Part shown: one piece after another, positions 53,063-63,929 of the stretch | How the letters are laid out: every line of letters starts with the position of its first letter | Position numbering within the stretch: the first letter of the stretch is position 1 | From: Bufo bufo | Taxonomy: Eukaryota; Chordata; Amphibia; Anura; Bufonidae | DNA length: 64,000 bases | Reading direction: 5' to 3' | Assembly: GCF_905171765.1 (NCBI RefSeq) | Contig: NC_053392.1 | Coordinates: 107,034,321 to 107,098,320 of the forward strand | The notes under the pieces: generated by a model | The model's input: only the letters and a program-made list of their open reading frames with translations | What the model was told of the DNA's origin: nothing | Databases searched by the model: none | Translations under genes and position numbers: made by a program

Positions 53063-55211
53063 ATGAGGAAAACATCTAATAAGGGACGCGGACGTGGACA
53101 TGGTCGTGGTGGTGTTAGTGGACCCTCTGGTGCTGGGAGAGGACGTGGCCGTTCTACCACAGCCACACGTCCTAGTGTACCAACTACCTCAGGTCCCAGT
53201 AGCCGACAGAATTTACAGCCATATTTGGTGGGGCCCAATGCCGTTCTAAGGATGGTAAGGCCTGAGCAGATACAGGCATTAGTCAATTGGGTGGCCGACA
53301 GTGCATCCAGCACGTTCACATTATCTCCCACCCAGTCTTCTGCAGAAAGCGCACAGATGGCGCATGAAAACCAAGCCCATCAGTCTGTCGCATCACCCCC
53401 ATGCATATCAAAGAAACTGTCTGAGCCTCAAGTTATGCAGCAGTCTCTTATGCTGTTTGAAGACTCTGCTGCCAGGGTTTCCCAAGGGCATCCACCTAGC
53501 TCTTCACCAGGGGTGGAAGAGATAGAATGCACTAACGCACAACCACTTATGTTTCCTGATGATGAGGACATGGGAATACCACCTCAGCACGTCTCTGATG
53601 ATGACGAAACACAGGTGCCAACTGCTGCGTCTTTCTGCAGTGTGCAGACTGAACAGGAGGTCAGGGGTCAAGACTGGGTGGAAGACGATGCAGGGGACGA
53701 TGAGGTCCTAGACCCCACATGGAATGAAGGTCGTGCCACTGACTTTCAGAGTTCGGAGGAAGAGGCAGTGGTGAGACCGAGCCAACAGCGTAGCAAAAGA
53801 GGGAGCAGTGGGCAAAATCAGAACACCCGCCGCCAAGAGACTCCGCCTGCTACTGACCGCCGCCATCTGGGACCGAGCACCCCAAAGGCAGCTTCAAGGA
53901 GTTCCCTGACATGGCACTTCTTCAAACAATGTGCTGACGACAAGACCCGAGTGGTTTGCACGCTGTGCCATCAGAGCCTGAAGCGAGGCATTAACGTTCT
54001 GAACCTTAGCACAACCTACATGACCAGGCACCTGCATGCAAAGCATGAACTGCAGTGGAGTAAACACCTTAAAAACAAGGAAGTCACTCAGGCTCCCCCT
54101 GCTGCCTCTTCTGCTGCTGCCGCCTCGGCCTCTTCTGCTGCTGCCGCCGCCTCGACCTCTTCTGCTGCTGCTGCCGCCGCCTCGGCCTCTTCCTCTGCCT
54201 CTGGAGGAACGTTGGCACCTGCCGCCCAGCAAACATGGGATGTACCACCAACACCACCACCTGCGTCACCAAGCATCTCAACCATGTCACACGGCAGCGT
54301 TCAGCTCTCCATCTCACAAACATTTGAGAGAAAGCGTAAATTCCTACCTAGCCACCCTCGATCCCTGGCCCTGAATGCCAGCATTTCTATTCATACTGGC
54401 CTATGAAATGCTGTCATTTAGGCTGGTGGACACACACAGCTTCAAACAGCTCATGTCGCTTGCTGTCCCACAGTATGTTGTTCCCAGCCGCCACTACTTC
54501 TCCAAGAGAGCCGTGCCTTCCCTGCACAAACAAGTGTCCGATAAAATCAAGTGTGCACTGCGCCATGCCATCTGTGGCAAGGTCCACCTAACCACAGATA
54601 CGTGGACCAGTAAGCACGGCCAGGGACGCTATATCTCCCTAACTGCACACTGGGTAAATGTAGTGGCGGCTGGGCCCCAGGCGGAGAGCTGTTTGGCGCA
54701 CGTCCTTCCGCCGCCAAGGATCGCAGGGCAACATTCTTTGCCTCCTGTCTCCTCCTCCTCCTACTCAGCTTCCTCCTCCTCTTCTTCCACCTGCTCATCC
54801 AGTCAGCCACACACCTTCACCACCAACTTCAGCACAGCCCGGGGTAAACGTCAGCAGGCCGTTCTGAAACTCATGTGTTTGGGGGACAGGCCCCACACCG
54901 CACAGGAGTTGTGGGGGGGTATAGAACAACAGACCGACGAGTGGTTGCTGCCGGTGAGCCTCAAGCCCGGCCTGGTGGTGTGCGATAATGGGCGAAATCT
55001 CGTTGCAGCTCTGGGACTAGCCTTTTATGCCTTGGAGGTGCTGGCCTGCCCGGCGGCCAGCGTTTTGTCTAAACGTGTATTCAGCACGGCAGGGGGCGTC
55101 ATTACAGACAAACGCAGCCGCCTGTCTACAGCCAATGTGGACAAGCTGACGTTCATAAAAATGAACCAGGCATGGATCCCACAGGACCTGTCCATCCCTT
55201 GTGCAGATTAG
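53063..55211 (+). pseudogene. hAT3 transposase, frameshifted and internally deleted
   Basis: First frame: 447 codons (53063-54406). It has an Arg/Gly-rich start (GRGRGHGRGG), an acidic middle and a BED zinc finger at residues about 277-333 (LTWHFFKQCADDKTR, CTLC, HLHAKH), then a long Ala/Ser tract. A frameshift near 54390 leads to a second frame (54375-55211) with the first catalytic Asp (TTDTWTS, residue 75), a Ser-rich insert (122-145), the second Asp in VVCDNGRNLVAAL (204), and then at once the dimerisation segment (LACPAASVLSKRVFSTAG, 224-240). In full hAT transposases the last two are separated by a few hundred residues that include the catalytic Glu. That block is missing, so the copy is inactive. 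Confidence 0.85.
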
Positions 55212-55299
55212 ATATTAACTACCTCCCCTTAACAATATATTATTCTACTCCAGGGCACTTCCTCATTCAATACTATTTTTAATTTCATTTTACCATTAT

Positions 55300-56840
55300 A
55301 TTGCAGGGCAACCCAAAGTTGAATGAACCTCTCCTCTGTCTGGGTGCCGGGGCCTAAATGTGTGACAGTGGCCTGTTCCAGTGGTGGGTGACGTGAAGCC
55401 TGATTCTCTGCTATGACATAAAGACAGATTCTGCGCTGACATAAGGCCAGATTCTCTGTTACGGGACCTCTCTCCTCTGCCTGGGTGCCTGGGCCTAAAT
55501 GTGTGACAGTGGCCTGTTCCAGTGGTGGGTGACGTGAAGCCTGATTCTCTGCTATGACATGAAGACAGATTCTGCGCTGACATAAGGCCAGATTCTCTGT
55601 TACAGGACCGCTCTCCTCTGTCTGGGTGCCGGGGCCTAAATGTGTGACAGTGGCCTGTTCCAGTGGTGGGTGACGTGAAGCCTGATTCTCTGCTATGACA
55701 TGAAGACAGATTCTGCGCTGACATAAGGCCAGATTCTCTGTTACGGGACCTCTCTCCTCTGCCTGGGTGCCTGGGCCTAAATGTGTGACAGTGGCCTGTT
55801 CCAGTGGTGGGTGACGTGAAGCCTGATTCTCTGCTATGACATGAAGACAGATTCTGCGCTGACATAAGGCCAGATTCTCTGTTACGGGACCGCTCTCCTC
55901 TGTCTGGGTGCCGGGCCTAAATGTGTGACAGTGGCCTGTTCCAGTGGTGGGTGACGTGAAGCCTGATTCTCTGCTATGACATGAAGACAGATTCTGCGCT
56001 GACATAAGGCCAGATTCTCTGTTACGGGACCGCTCTCCTCTGTCTGGGTGCCGGGCCTAAATGTGTGACAGTGGCCTGTTCCAGTGGTGGGTGACGTGAA
56101 GCCTGATTCTCTGCTATGACATGAATACAGATTCTGCGCTGACATAAGGCCAGATTCTCTGTTACGGGACCTCTCTCCTCTGCCTGGGTGCCTGGGCCTA
56201 AATGTGTGACAGTGGCCTGTTCCAGTGGTGGGTGACGTGAAGCCTGATTCTCTGCTATGACATGAATACAGATTCTGCGCTGACATAAGGCTAGATTCTC
56301 TGTTACGGGACCTCTCTCCTCTGCCTGGGTGCCTGGGCCTAAATGTGTGACAGTGGCCTGTTCCAGTGGTGGGTGACGTGAAGCCTGATTCTCTGCTATA
56401 ACATGAAGACAGATTCTGCGCTGACATAAGGCCAGATTCTCTGTTACGGGACCTCTCTCCTCTGTCTGGGTGCCGGGGCCTAAATGTGTGACAGTGGCCT
56501 GTTCCAGTGGTGGGTGACGTGAAGCCTGATTCTCTGCTATGACATGAAGACAGATTCTGCGGTGACATAAGGCCAGATTCTCTGTTACGGGACCGCTCTC
56601 CTCTGTCTGGGTGCCGGGGCCTAAATGTGTTACAGTGGCCTGTTCCAGTGGTGGGTGACGTGAAGCCTGATTCTCTGCTATGACATGAAGACTGATTCTG
56701 CGCTGACATGAAGCCAGATTCTCTGCTATGGCATGAAGAGACTGATTCTCTGCTGACATGAAGCCAGATTCTTTGCTATGGCATGAAGAGACTGATTCTC
56801 TGCTGACGTGAAGCCAGATTCTCTGCTATGGGACCTCTGT
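55300..56840 (+). repeat. 141-bp minisatellite in the 3' part of hAT3
   Basis: About ten units of TGGCCTGTTCCAGTGGTGGG, TGACGTGAAGCCTGATTCTC, TGCTATGACATGAAGACAGA, TTCTGCGCTGACATAAGGCC, AGATTCTCTGTTACGGGACC and CCTAAATGTGTGACAG. Measured spacings between ATAAGGCC motifs are 141 and 141 bp; some units lack one G (GTGCCGGGCC) and are 140 bp. The last units (from 56690) are shortened to about 48 bp. Confidence 0.92.
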
Positions 56841-57804
56841 CCAATTGATATTGGTTCATTTTTATTTTTTAAATTTTTATTTTAATTCATTTCCCTATCC
56901 ACATTTGTTTGCAGGGGATTTACCTACATGTTGCTGCCTTTTGCAGCCCTCTAGCTCTTTCCTGGGCTGTTTTACAGCCTTTTTAGTGCCCAAAAGTTCG
57001 GGTCCCCATTGACTTCAATGGGGTTCGGGTTCGGATCCCGAACCCGAACATTTCCGGGAAGTTCAGCCGAACATCTCGAACCCGAACATCCAGGTGTTCG
57101 CTCAACTCTATGTGTAAGGGCTTTTTTTGTGGGATTGGCTGAAGTACTTTCATACTTATACTTGTACTTATACTTTCATTTTTTAATCAATTATAAATGA
57201 GCGGATATGGGAAAAAGCTATTTATTTTTCATTGAATTTCTTTTCATTTATATATTTTTTTTTCTTTACACATTTTTTTTATCAAGTCAAACTTGGTTCT
57301 TGAAGATCCAGTGGGCCTGATGGCTGTATAGTACGCTGCAATAGTTATCTATTGCAGTGTACAGTACTGTCAGTTACACTGACATTTGTTCTGAACAGAC
57401 CATGTCTGTGGCTTCAGTACATGGCAACAGTACAGGGGCACAGTGGGAGTGTCAGGGGCACAAAGGGGGCATTGAGGGCATACCTGCCTACAGTTTCTGA
57501 TCTTCACAGTCACAAACTGTGGAAATCAGAGCCTGAAACCAGAACTATTGGGGCAACTATGCTCTGATTGGTTAGTCTGTACAGACTAACCAATTAAAGA
57601 GATCACTGACAAGGGATCACTCTGATTGGTCCCTTGCCGGCTGCTCCAGTGTCTCTGCTGTCCTTGACAGAGAAGACTCCGGGGCTTTGACACTTTATAG
57701 TGTCCCAGCCCCGGTTAACAGTTTCGATGTAACTGTACAGCCAATTTCAGTAAGTTACATGCAATCTGGATGTACACTAATGTCCATTTACGGCAAGGGG
57801 TTAA

Positions 57805-58152
57805 ACTTTTCACTGGCAGAAAAAATAATAGGTGACACATCCACTTTAGCTCTATGTCTGCGGGAAAAAAAACTGCAGATTGAAGCTTTGAATAAGAAAG
57901 AGAGAATTCTACCTTAGATAGAAAAATTATAAAATAATATGAAATTAAATTAAAAGCAAATAAATTATGTAAAAGTTAAATTCGTAGCATCCCCTCCTTT
58001 TCAGGAAAGTGAGAAGTTACCACTTGCTCCATTTCTCCTGTACTTGTGGTCTGTTGTTTCATCCCAGCTTAGTTAAATCAATACATACTGAGGTCTTTCA
58101 TGATAGACAGCTGCATCCTATGATCTCAGTCTGACCAGCAATTTAGAGCATC
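57805..58152. other. No gene seen
   Basis: AT-rich sequence between the TTAA end and the next MITE. No structure recognised. Confidence 0.35.
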
Positions 58153-58160
58153 CTCTACTG

Positions 58161-58318
58161 CAGGGATCAGTAACCTCTGGCACTCCATCTTTTCAGAAAC
58201 TACAACTCCCAGAATGCTTCATTCACTTCTAGGAGAGTTAAAAGATCAGCCAAACATGTTTGCTTGCTGGGAGTTGTAGTTTCACAGCAGCTGGGGTGCC
58301 GATGGTTGCTGATCCCTG
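58161..58318. mobile_element. Short hAT MITE, 158 bp
   Basis: Exact 8-bp duplication CTCTACTG at 58153-58160 and 58319-58326. The ends are CAGGGATCAGTAACCTCTGG and CGATGGTTGCTGATCCCTG. An inner hairpin has ACTACAACTCCCAG and CTGGGAGTTGTAGT. Confidence 0.92.
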
Positions 58319-58554
58319 CTCTACTGTGTAGATAAGAGGTCACTCCTCACCTCTCTGGTTAAATTCTTGTGAAATACAGGATTGCATCTTCAACTATCAA
58401 ATCCCTCCTGGCCACTATAGCTTCCTTCCCCACAAAATGCTCCTTTCTTTGTTTCTCTGCACTGAACCCTATGCATAGAGTACTGCTGAAAATATCATAT
58501 ATGAGGAGGTAGGAGAGCAGTAATAAATTAGCTCATTTAGTGATTAACTGCAGT

Positions 58555-58712
58555 CAGTGTTGGACTGAAGTTCTTGGGCCCACCAGAGAAAATGATTCTG
58601 AGGGCCCATCATCCATGTGTATAGGACCTTAAGGGCCCTGTTTAATTAGGGGTCCGTTATTGTCAAAGCTTGGGCCCTCCGTAGGGTACTCTGGTGGGCC
58701 ATTTCGACCCTG
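58555..58712. mobile_element. Short hAT MITE, 158 bp
   Basis: The duplication is ACTGCAGT (58547-58554) and GCTGCAGT (58713-58720), 7 of 8 matching. The ends are CAGTGTTGGACTGAAGTTCT and GGCCATTTCGACCCTG, with inner GGGCCCACCAGAG and CTCTGGTGGGCC. Confidence 0.85.
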
Positions 58713-58720
58713 GCTGCAGT

Positions 58721-59300
58721 GCTATACAAATCTGCTGACTCACACTCCCTGTCTACAAAATCTGTGTCATGCAGTTTCACACTGCTCTCCCCTACCTACT
58801 GTTTGTATGAACTGGCAAAGAGAAACCTATCACAAGCAGGAGGCAATAGATGCAAGCTGAAGCTGCATCACAAATGAATATAAAGAGAATCTATCAGATT
58901 CAGAGGGAAAGAAGGAGCTAAGTTCGCAGTCAACCCATAAACAGAACACCAAATAAAACAAGTATACAAAGGGCATATGCAACGGACGGGTTTAGCGTCT
59001 GGGGTATCCCTTGCCCCATAGGAGGTTTCTATGAAATATGTCCCTTTTATAGAGCAAGTAAACATGACGTCAGCTGCGGTCAAGGCTCCCTTTGTAGATG
59101 GTAATGTTGGTACCCAGAGGTAGGATTGCCAGAGTGGTGCAGGGTGGCCTACAATCTCTGTAGATGTTATGTATACATGTCACATTGTTCCTACCTGGAT
59201 ATACGTGTATCCCAGATGCGATGTGGTCCGAAGCAGTGCAAAAGGGGGTTGTTGAACTTAGATGATGAACAAGTTGAATAAATGGACTCCAGATTTTGTA
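58721..59300. other. Non-coding flank of the DD34E element
   Basis: No gene. The sequence before 59300 (GAATAAATGGACTCCAGATTTTG) and after 60871 (GTAACGTTGAACAGTTGCTT, continuing to about 61285) seems to be one older repeat or LTR-like unit split by the Tc1-like element. Confidence 0.35.
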
Positions 59301-60869
59301 CACTGCTCAAAAAAATAAAGGGAACACAAAAATAACACATCCTAGATCTGAATTAATTAAATATTCTTCTGAAATACTTTGTTCTTTACATAGTTGAATG
59401 TGCTGACAACAAAATCACACAAAAATAAAAAAATGGAAATCAAATTTTTTAACCCATGGAGGTCTGGATTTGGAGTCACACTCAAAATCAAAGTGGAAAA
59501 ACACACTACAGGCTGATCCAACTTTGATGTAATGTCCTTAAAACAAGTCAAAATGAGGCTCAGTAGTGTGTGTGGCCTCCACGTGCCTGTATGACCTCCC
59601 TACAATGCCTGTGCATGCTCCTGATGAGGTGGCGGACGGTCTCCTGAGGGATCTCCTCCCAGACCTGGACTAAAGCATCTGCCGACTCCTGGACAGTCTG
59701 TGGTGCAACGTGACGTTGGTGGATAGAGTGAGACGTGATGTCCCAGATGTGCTCAATTGGATTCAGGTCTGGGGAACGGGGGGGCCAGTCCATAGCATCA
59801 ATGCCTTTGTCTTGCAGGAACTGCTGACACACTCCAGCCACATGATGTCTAGCATTGTCTTGCATTAGGAGGAACCCAGGGCCAACCGCACCAGCATATG
59901 GTCTCACAAGGGGTCTGAGGATCTCATCTCGGTACCTAATGGCAGTCAGGTTACCTCTGGCGAGCACATGGAGGGCTGTGCGGCCCTCCAAAGAAATGCC
60001 ACCCCACACCATTACTGACCCAATGCCAAACCGGTCATGCTGGAGGATGTTGCAGGCAGCAGAACGTTCTCCACGGTGTCTCCAGACTCTGTCAGGCCTG
60101 TCACATGTGCTCAGTGTGAACCTCCTTTCATCTGTGACGAGCACAGGGCGCCAGTGGCGAATTTGCCAATCTTGGTGTTCTCTGGCAAATGCCAAACGTC
60201 CTGCACGGTGTTGGGCTGTAAGCACAACCCCCACCTGTGGACGTCGGGCCCTCATATCACCCTCATGGAGTCTGTTTCTGACCGTTTGAGCAGACACATG
60301 CACATTTGTGGCCTGCTGGAGGTCATTTTACAGGGCTCTGGCAGTGCTCCTCCTGTTCCTTTTTGCACAAAGGCGGAGGTAGCAGTCCTGCTGCTGGGTT
60401 GTTGCCCTACTACGGCCTCCTCCACGTCTCCTGATGTACTGGCCTGTCTCCTGGTAGCGCCTCCATGCTCTGGACACTACGCTGACAGACACAGCAAACC
60501 TTCTTGCCACAGCTCGCATTGATGTGCCATCCTGGATAAGCTGCACTACCTGAGCCACTTGTGTGGGTTGTAGACTCCGTCTCATGCTACCACTAGAGTG
60601 ACCAAAAAAAGTGACCAAAACATTAGCCAGGAAGCATAGGAACTGAGAAGTGTCTGTGGTCACCACCTGCAGTACCACTCCTTTATTGGGGGTGTCTTGC
60701 TAATTGCCTATAATTTCCACCTGTTGTCTATCCCATTTGCACAACAGCATGTGAAATTGATTGCCACTCAGAGTTGCTTCCTAAGTGGACAGTTTGATTT
60801 CACAGAAGTGTGATTGACTTGGAGTTACATTGTGTGGTTTAAGTGTTCCCTTTATTTTTTTGAGCAGTG
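59301..60869 (-). mobile_element. Tc1/mariner transposon, DD34E class, nearly intact
   Basis: The inverted ends are CACTGCTCAAAAAAATAAAG and TTTATTTTTTTGAGCAGTG, with TA at 59299-59300 and 60870-60871. 1,569 bp. The transposase lies on the minus strand and has a single in-frame stop. Confidence 0.92.
59560..60585 (-). pseudogene. Tc1-like transposase with one nonsense codon
   Basis: The frame runs from [16 protein letters not shown] (Met at 60585) to the stop at 59560, 341 codons, broken only by TAA at 60330-60328, where CAA (Gln) would fit after STARAL. N-terminal HTH ([20 protein letters not shown]), basic hook (RRRGGGRSR). Catalytic Asp in LVTDERRF, Asp in MQDNARHH and Glu in NPIEHIW, with 34 residues between the last two (DD34E). 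VMVWGGISLEGRT is the Gly-rich box. Start chosen because the upstream codons are hydrophobic and atypical. This copy should give only a short N-terminal fragment. Confidence 0.9.
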
Positions 60870-61288
60870 TAGTAACGTTGAACAGTTGCTTTTACTTGGT
60901 ATAAATTGGTAATCCAAACAGCTTCCAAACGATATCTTGGTCATCAGCAGGTATTGGCTTAAGTTTGGCAGGCAAATACTTCTCTCTGCAACAATCTCAG
61001 CTGTGCTATGCGTTGTTTCTCTCAACTCTGCTATGCTTGGCTGTATAAATAGGAAACTCTTCCTCTTCTGCTGGAACTTAAGTTAGCTGTAATCTGTAGT
61101 CTTTCTCTTACTATAGAATCCTAGGAACTTATTTTCCTGGCGGTGAGTACCTCTAGCTTCGGCTCAGCTTGGCTGAAGGCAATGCAAGCCCAGGACGGGA
61201 CACGCAACCATGTAGATATCACAGGAAGGGCCTGCAGGCCTAGCAGAGCAGACAGTGCTCTGCTAGCCGACACACAACCTCTCCCTAA

Positions 61289-61761
61289 GGCTACTTTCAC
61301 ACCTGCGTTAGGTGCGGATCCGTCTGGTATCTGCACAGACGGATCCGCACCTATAAATGCAAACGCTGGTATCCGTTCAGTACGGATCCGTCTGCATAAC
61401 TTAGTAAAAAAAAAATCTAAGTCTAAGTGTAAGTCAAGCGGATCCGTCCTGACTTACATTGAAAGTCAATGGGGGACGGATCAGTTTACAATTGCACCAT
61501 ATTCGTGTCAATGTAAACGGATCCGTCCCCATTGACTTACATTGTAAGTCAGGATGGATCCGTTTGGCTCCGTACCGCCAGGCGGACACCAAAACGCTGC
61601 AAAACGGAATGGAGGCTGAACGGAGGCAAACTGATGCATTCTGAACGGATCCTTATCCATTCAGAATGCATTAGGGCAAAACTGATCCGTTTGGGGCCGC
61701 TTGGGAGAGCCTTAAAACGGATCTCACAGGCGGAACCAGAAACGGCAGTGTGAAAGTAGCC
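61289..61761. mobile_element. Harbinger-type MITE
   Basis: The ends are GGCTACTTTCACACCTGCG and GGCAGTGTGAAAGTAGCC, with exact TAA at 61286-61288 and 61762-61764. Interior CGGATCCGT palindromes and TTGACTTACATTGTAAGTCA. Same family as 4485-5031 and 5250-5499. Confidence 0.88.
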
Positions 61762-61764
61762 TAA

Positions 61765-62028
61765 GGAGGGTGGACTAGACACGACCTGTCCCCACGGAGG
61801 GGAAGGCTAAACTGCTCACTAACTTACTAACCCCTCCCTCTCTAGAGAGGGCTGGAAGGGAACAAGGAGGTTCATCCCCAGGGAAGCTAATACTGCCAAT
61901 GTTGCCACCATCTGCTAGTAGACCAGGCAATTACATGAGCATAACAGTTTCAAGAATTAATATGCACATAGGAGATGACAAGATGTACATTAGATGTTAT
62001 ACATTAGCACATAGGAGACGGTAGCAAG
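61765..62028. other. No gene seen
   Basis: Non-coding sequence between the MITE and the LTR-like unit; probably the rest of the older unit that begins before 59300. Confidence 0.35.
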
Positions 62029-63202
62029 TGTAGTGTCCCACTAGGTAAATGTGGGCACTACACAAGGGTCAATTGGGCCACGTTGTTCTCCACCTCCTGT
62101 GGGACAGTGGCAGTGTATTTCACAGTACATTTTAATGTATTTTAATATGTATTTATGTGTATTTTCCTGTGACATGTATAGCAGGCCTATTAGGGTGTAG
62201 TTCATCATCCTAGGCACTAGAGGGAGCTAGGGAACCCCTAGTATATATATTTAGGCCCAGACAGGGAGGGGGTTAGTCTGTGTAGTCAGGAGTCTGTGTA
62301 GAGACAGAAGGGAGTGTGCACCTTAGCCAGAGTGAAGCTGAGGGCCACATCTTAACATGCAGCTAGACAGCCCAGGCTTCTAGTTGACACCAGGAGGCTA
62401 GTAAGTGTGGATCAGCGAGCCTGTGGATATTGAGCCAGAGTTAGCTCAGAAGATTGTCACCGGGGGAAGAGTTGCCTCCTGAGGAACCAAGTTCCCATAA
62501 GCAGAGCAGAGCCAGTATTCCAGCTAGACAAGTAAGCTAAAGGGCAGAAGGATTCGCACAAAGCAAGGATATATACCTGAGGAAGTTTGCTACCAAGGAT
62601 AAAGCCAGCATTAGGGCATACGGGCCTTGGGATACAAACAGCCAGGAGTTCTGAGGAATAGTGCACAGGATTTCTGAGGAAGAGTGCAGCCTGGTCTGTA
62701 AGTGTTGTTTTTACCCTCTGAGTATCTTGCAAAGAACATTGTAACTGCCATTGATGTGAAAGCCTGCTTATTACTGCTGCATTACCTGGAACTTACAAAA
62801 GACTGTATGAAGTTAACCGTTTCCCAGTAAAGGAAGTTTTGGTTCACCATAACAGCGTGTTCCTCACTTATTACCTCTATCAATCGGTGTGCCACCGTTA
62901 CAGGCACTGGCGTCACAAACCTTAAAGGGACCTTGCCCCCGGCACATTAAATATCTGCAACATCCAGGGTACCTCACCTACCACCAGCCTGGTCCCTATA
63001 TACAGAGAGTGCCCCAGAGGACTTCTGTGCCAGCCTCTCCATCACTGCTGTACGCCTGCCCAGGGTCTTCCTACAAACTGTGAGTAACCCATAGCAACCC
63101 TCGTTTGCCTAAGTAACTGTGACCTCACATCGCAATACCCTGCAGGGCTGCGTACGCACAAGGTTCCAAAAAGAAGTGGTAATAGCACTCCGGGACATTA
63201 CA
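62029..63202 (+). mobile_element. LTR-like unit with inverted TGTA(G)TGTCCC ends
   Basis: It begins TGTAGTGTCCCACTAGG and ends CGGGACATTACA, so the inverted ends extend to about 11 bp. At 62891-62902 CACCGTTACA is followed by GGCACTGGCGTCACAAACC, which could be an LTR end next to a primer-binding site. In that reading 62029-62902 is a 5' LTR and the rest a leader. No ORF of a retroelement follows and no target duplication was found. Class uncertain. Confidence 0.45.
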
Positions 63203-63421
63203 CATACATAACAGCCTCTACATTATCAATTAATAAGGCAATTATTGTGATGCATTATATAAACACATAAAATAACTGAAGTGGTACTTTAATAAAATAG
63301 TCTAACGCTGTAGTAAAATTCCACATTATATTGCATTTCTGAGCTGTTCTGTCTTCTGAAGAGTCTTTCTTCAATGTACACATGAAGTGTGGGACACCAA
63401 CTGTCTGGCCTAATTATTTAA

Positions 63422-63812
63422 AAGGGTTTTCAATTTTTGTGGGCCTTTTGTGGGTGGACGTTCATAGGGAATCATACTTACCTGGTCTTTGCTGCTAGGT
63501 TCTGGCTCCATCTCATCCCCGCCACTGCTGCAGCACTCTGATCCCAGCATGTAAAGATCCAATTCAACGGCTGCTGAAGCCAATCACTGGACACAGCGGT
63601 GATGCATGCATTTAACTGACCTAAGGGAGCTATTTTACCACTGACTAAAGTGGCCATCACACTGGATGTTGACACCCGTGGACAGGAGTGTTGCAGCAGC
63701 AGCAGCAGCAGCAGCAGCAGTGGAGCATAGAAGCCAGACCCAAGTATGCTTCCCTTCATAGGTCTGGCCACCTGGGAGGGGTTCTGCCTGAAAGTCCCCA
63801 AAGAAAACCCCT
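63422..63812. mobile_element. TTAA-type MITE with a CAG repeat
   Basis: TTAA at 63418-63421 and 63813-63816. The ends are AAGGGTTTTCAATTTT and AAAGAAAACCCC. It contains a (CAG)n run of about ten units at 63691-63720. No gene; the minus-strand poly-Leu/Ala frames come from the triplet repeat. Confidence 0.7.
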
Positions 63813-63929
63813 TTAAAGAGGTTTGCAATAATGCTAGTTATTTGGACCACAGGAGATACTTGAAATGACCAGCTTATTATAATAAAGAACTGCCTGATTA
63901 GAAGGATTAACTCTAACTCACCTACTGTT

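Larger units (their letters stand above)
50737..57110 (+). mobile_element. hAT3: 6.4-kb hAT with perfect target duplication
   Basis: Exact 8-bp duplication TGTGTAAG at 50729-50736 and 57111-57118. The ends are TAGGGATGAGCGAACCCGAA and TTCGCTCAACTCTA, with repeated GTTCGGGTTCG and CGAACCCGAAC subterminal motifs on the two sides. In order: a 78-bp array, a dimeric 295-bp array, the transposase remains, a 141-bp minisatellite and the right end. The exact duplication suggests recent insertion, but the transposase is frameshifted and has lost its catalytic middle, so another source must have moved it or the damage is later. Confidence 0.92.
48960..57804. mobile_element. TTAA-type non-coding sequence split by hAT3
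   Basis: 48960-50736 and 57119-57804 flank the 6.4-kb hAT3. They share motifs with the element at 1437-3802 in reverse order (GTAGTTTCATAGTAGAAACC, CATTTTAGAAACTACACCCC, CTCTTTGAATAT-like segments), and the right end is GGCAAGGGGTTAA. The left terminus could not be fixed; one or more older repeats (GAATTTCTCTGCTTTTAAGA, also near 30490) may be joined here. Confidence 0.45.

Noticed and set aside
55229..56759. Four overlapping minus-strand ORFs of 189-275 codons
   Set aside because: They are translations of the 141-bp minisatellite in two frames. Kept only as an observation on phasing.
51272..56840. Regular arrays that could suggest a CRISPR-like structure
   Set aside because: Repeats are directly adjacent without unique spacers, units are long, and the setting is a eukaryotic hAT transposon.
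63478..63850. Poly-Leu / poly-Ala minus-strand ORFs
   Set aside because: They come from the CAG triplet run inside a TTAA-type MITE.
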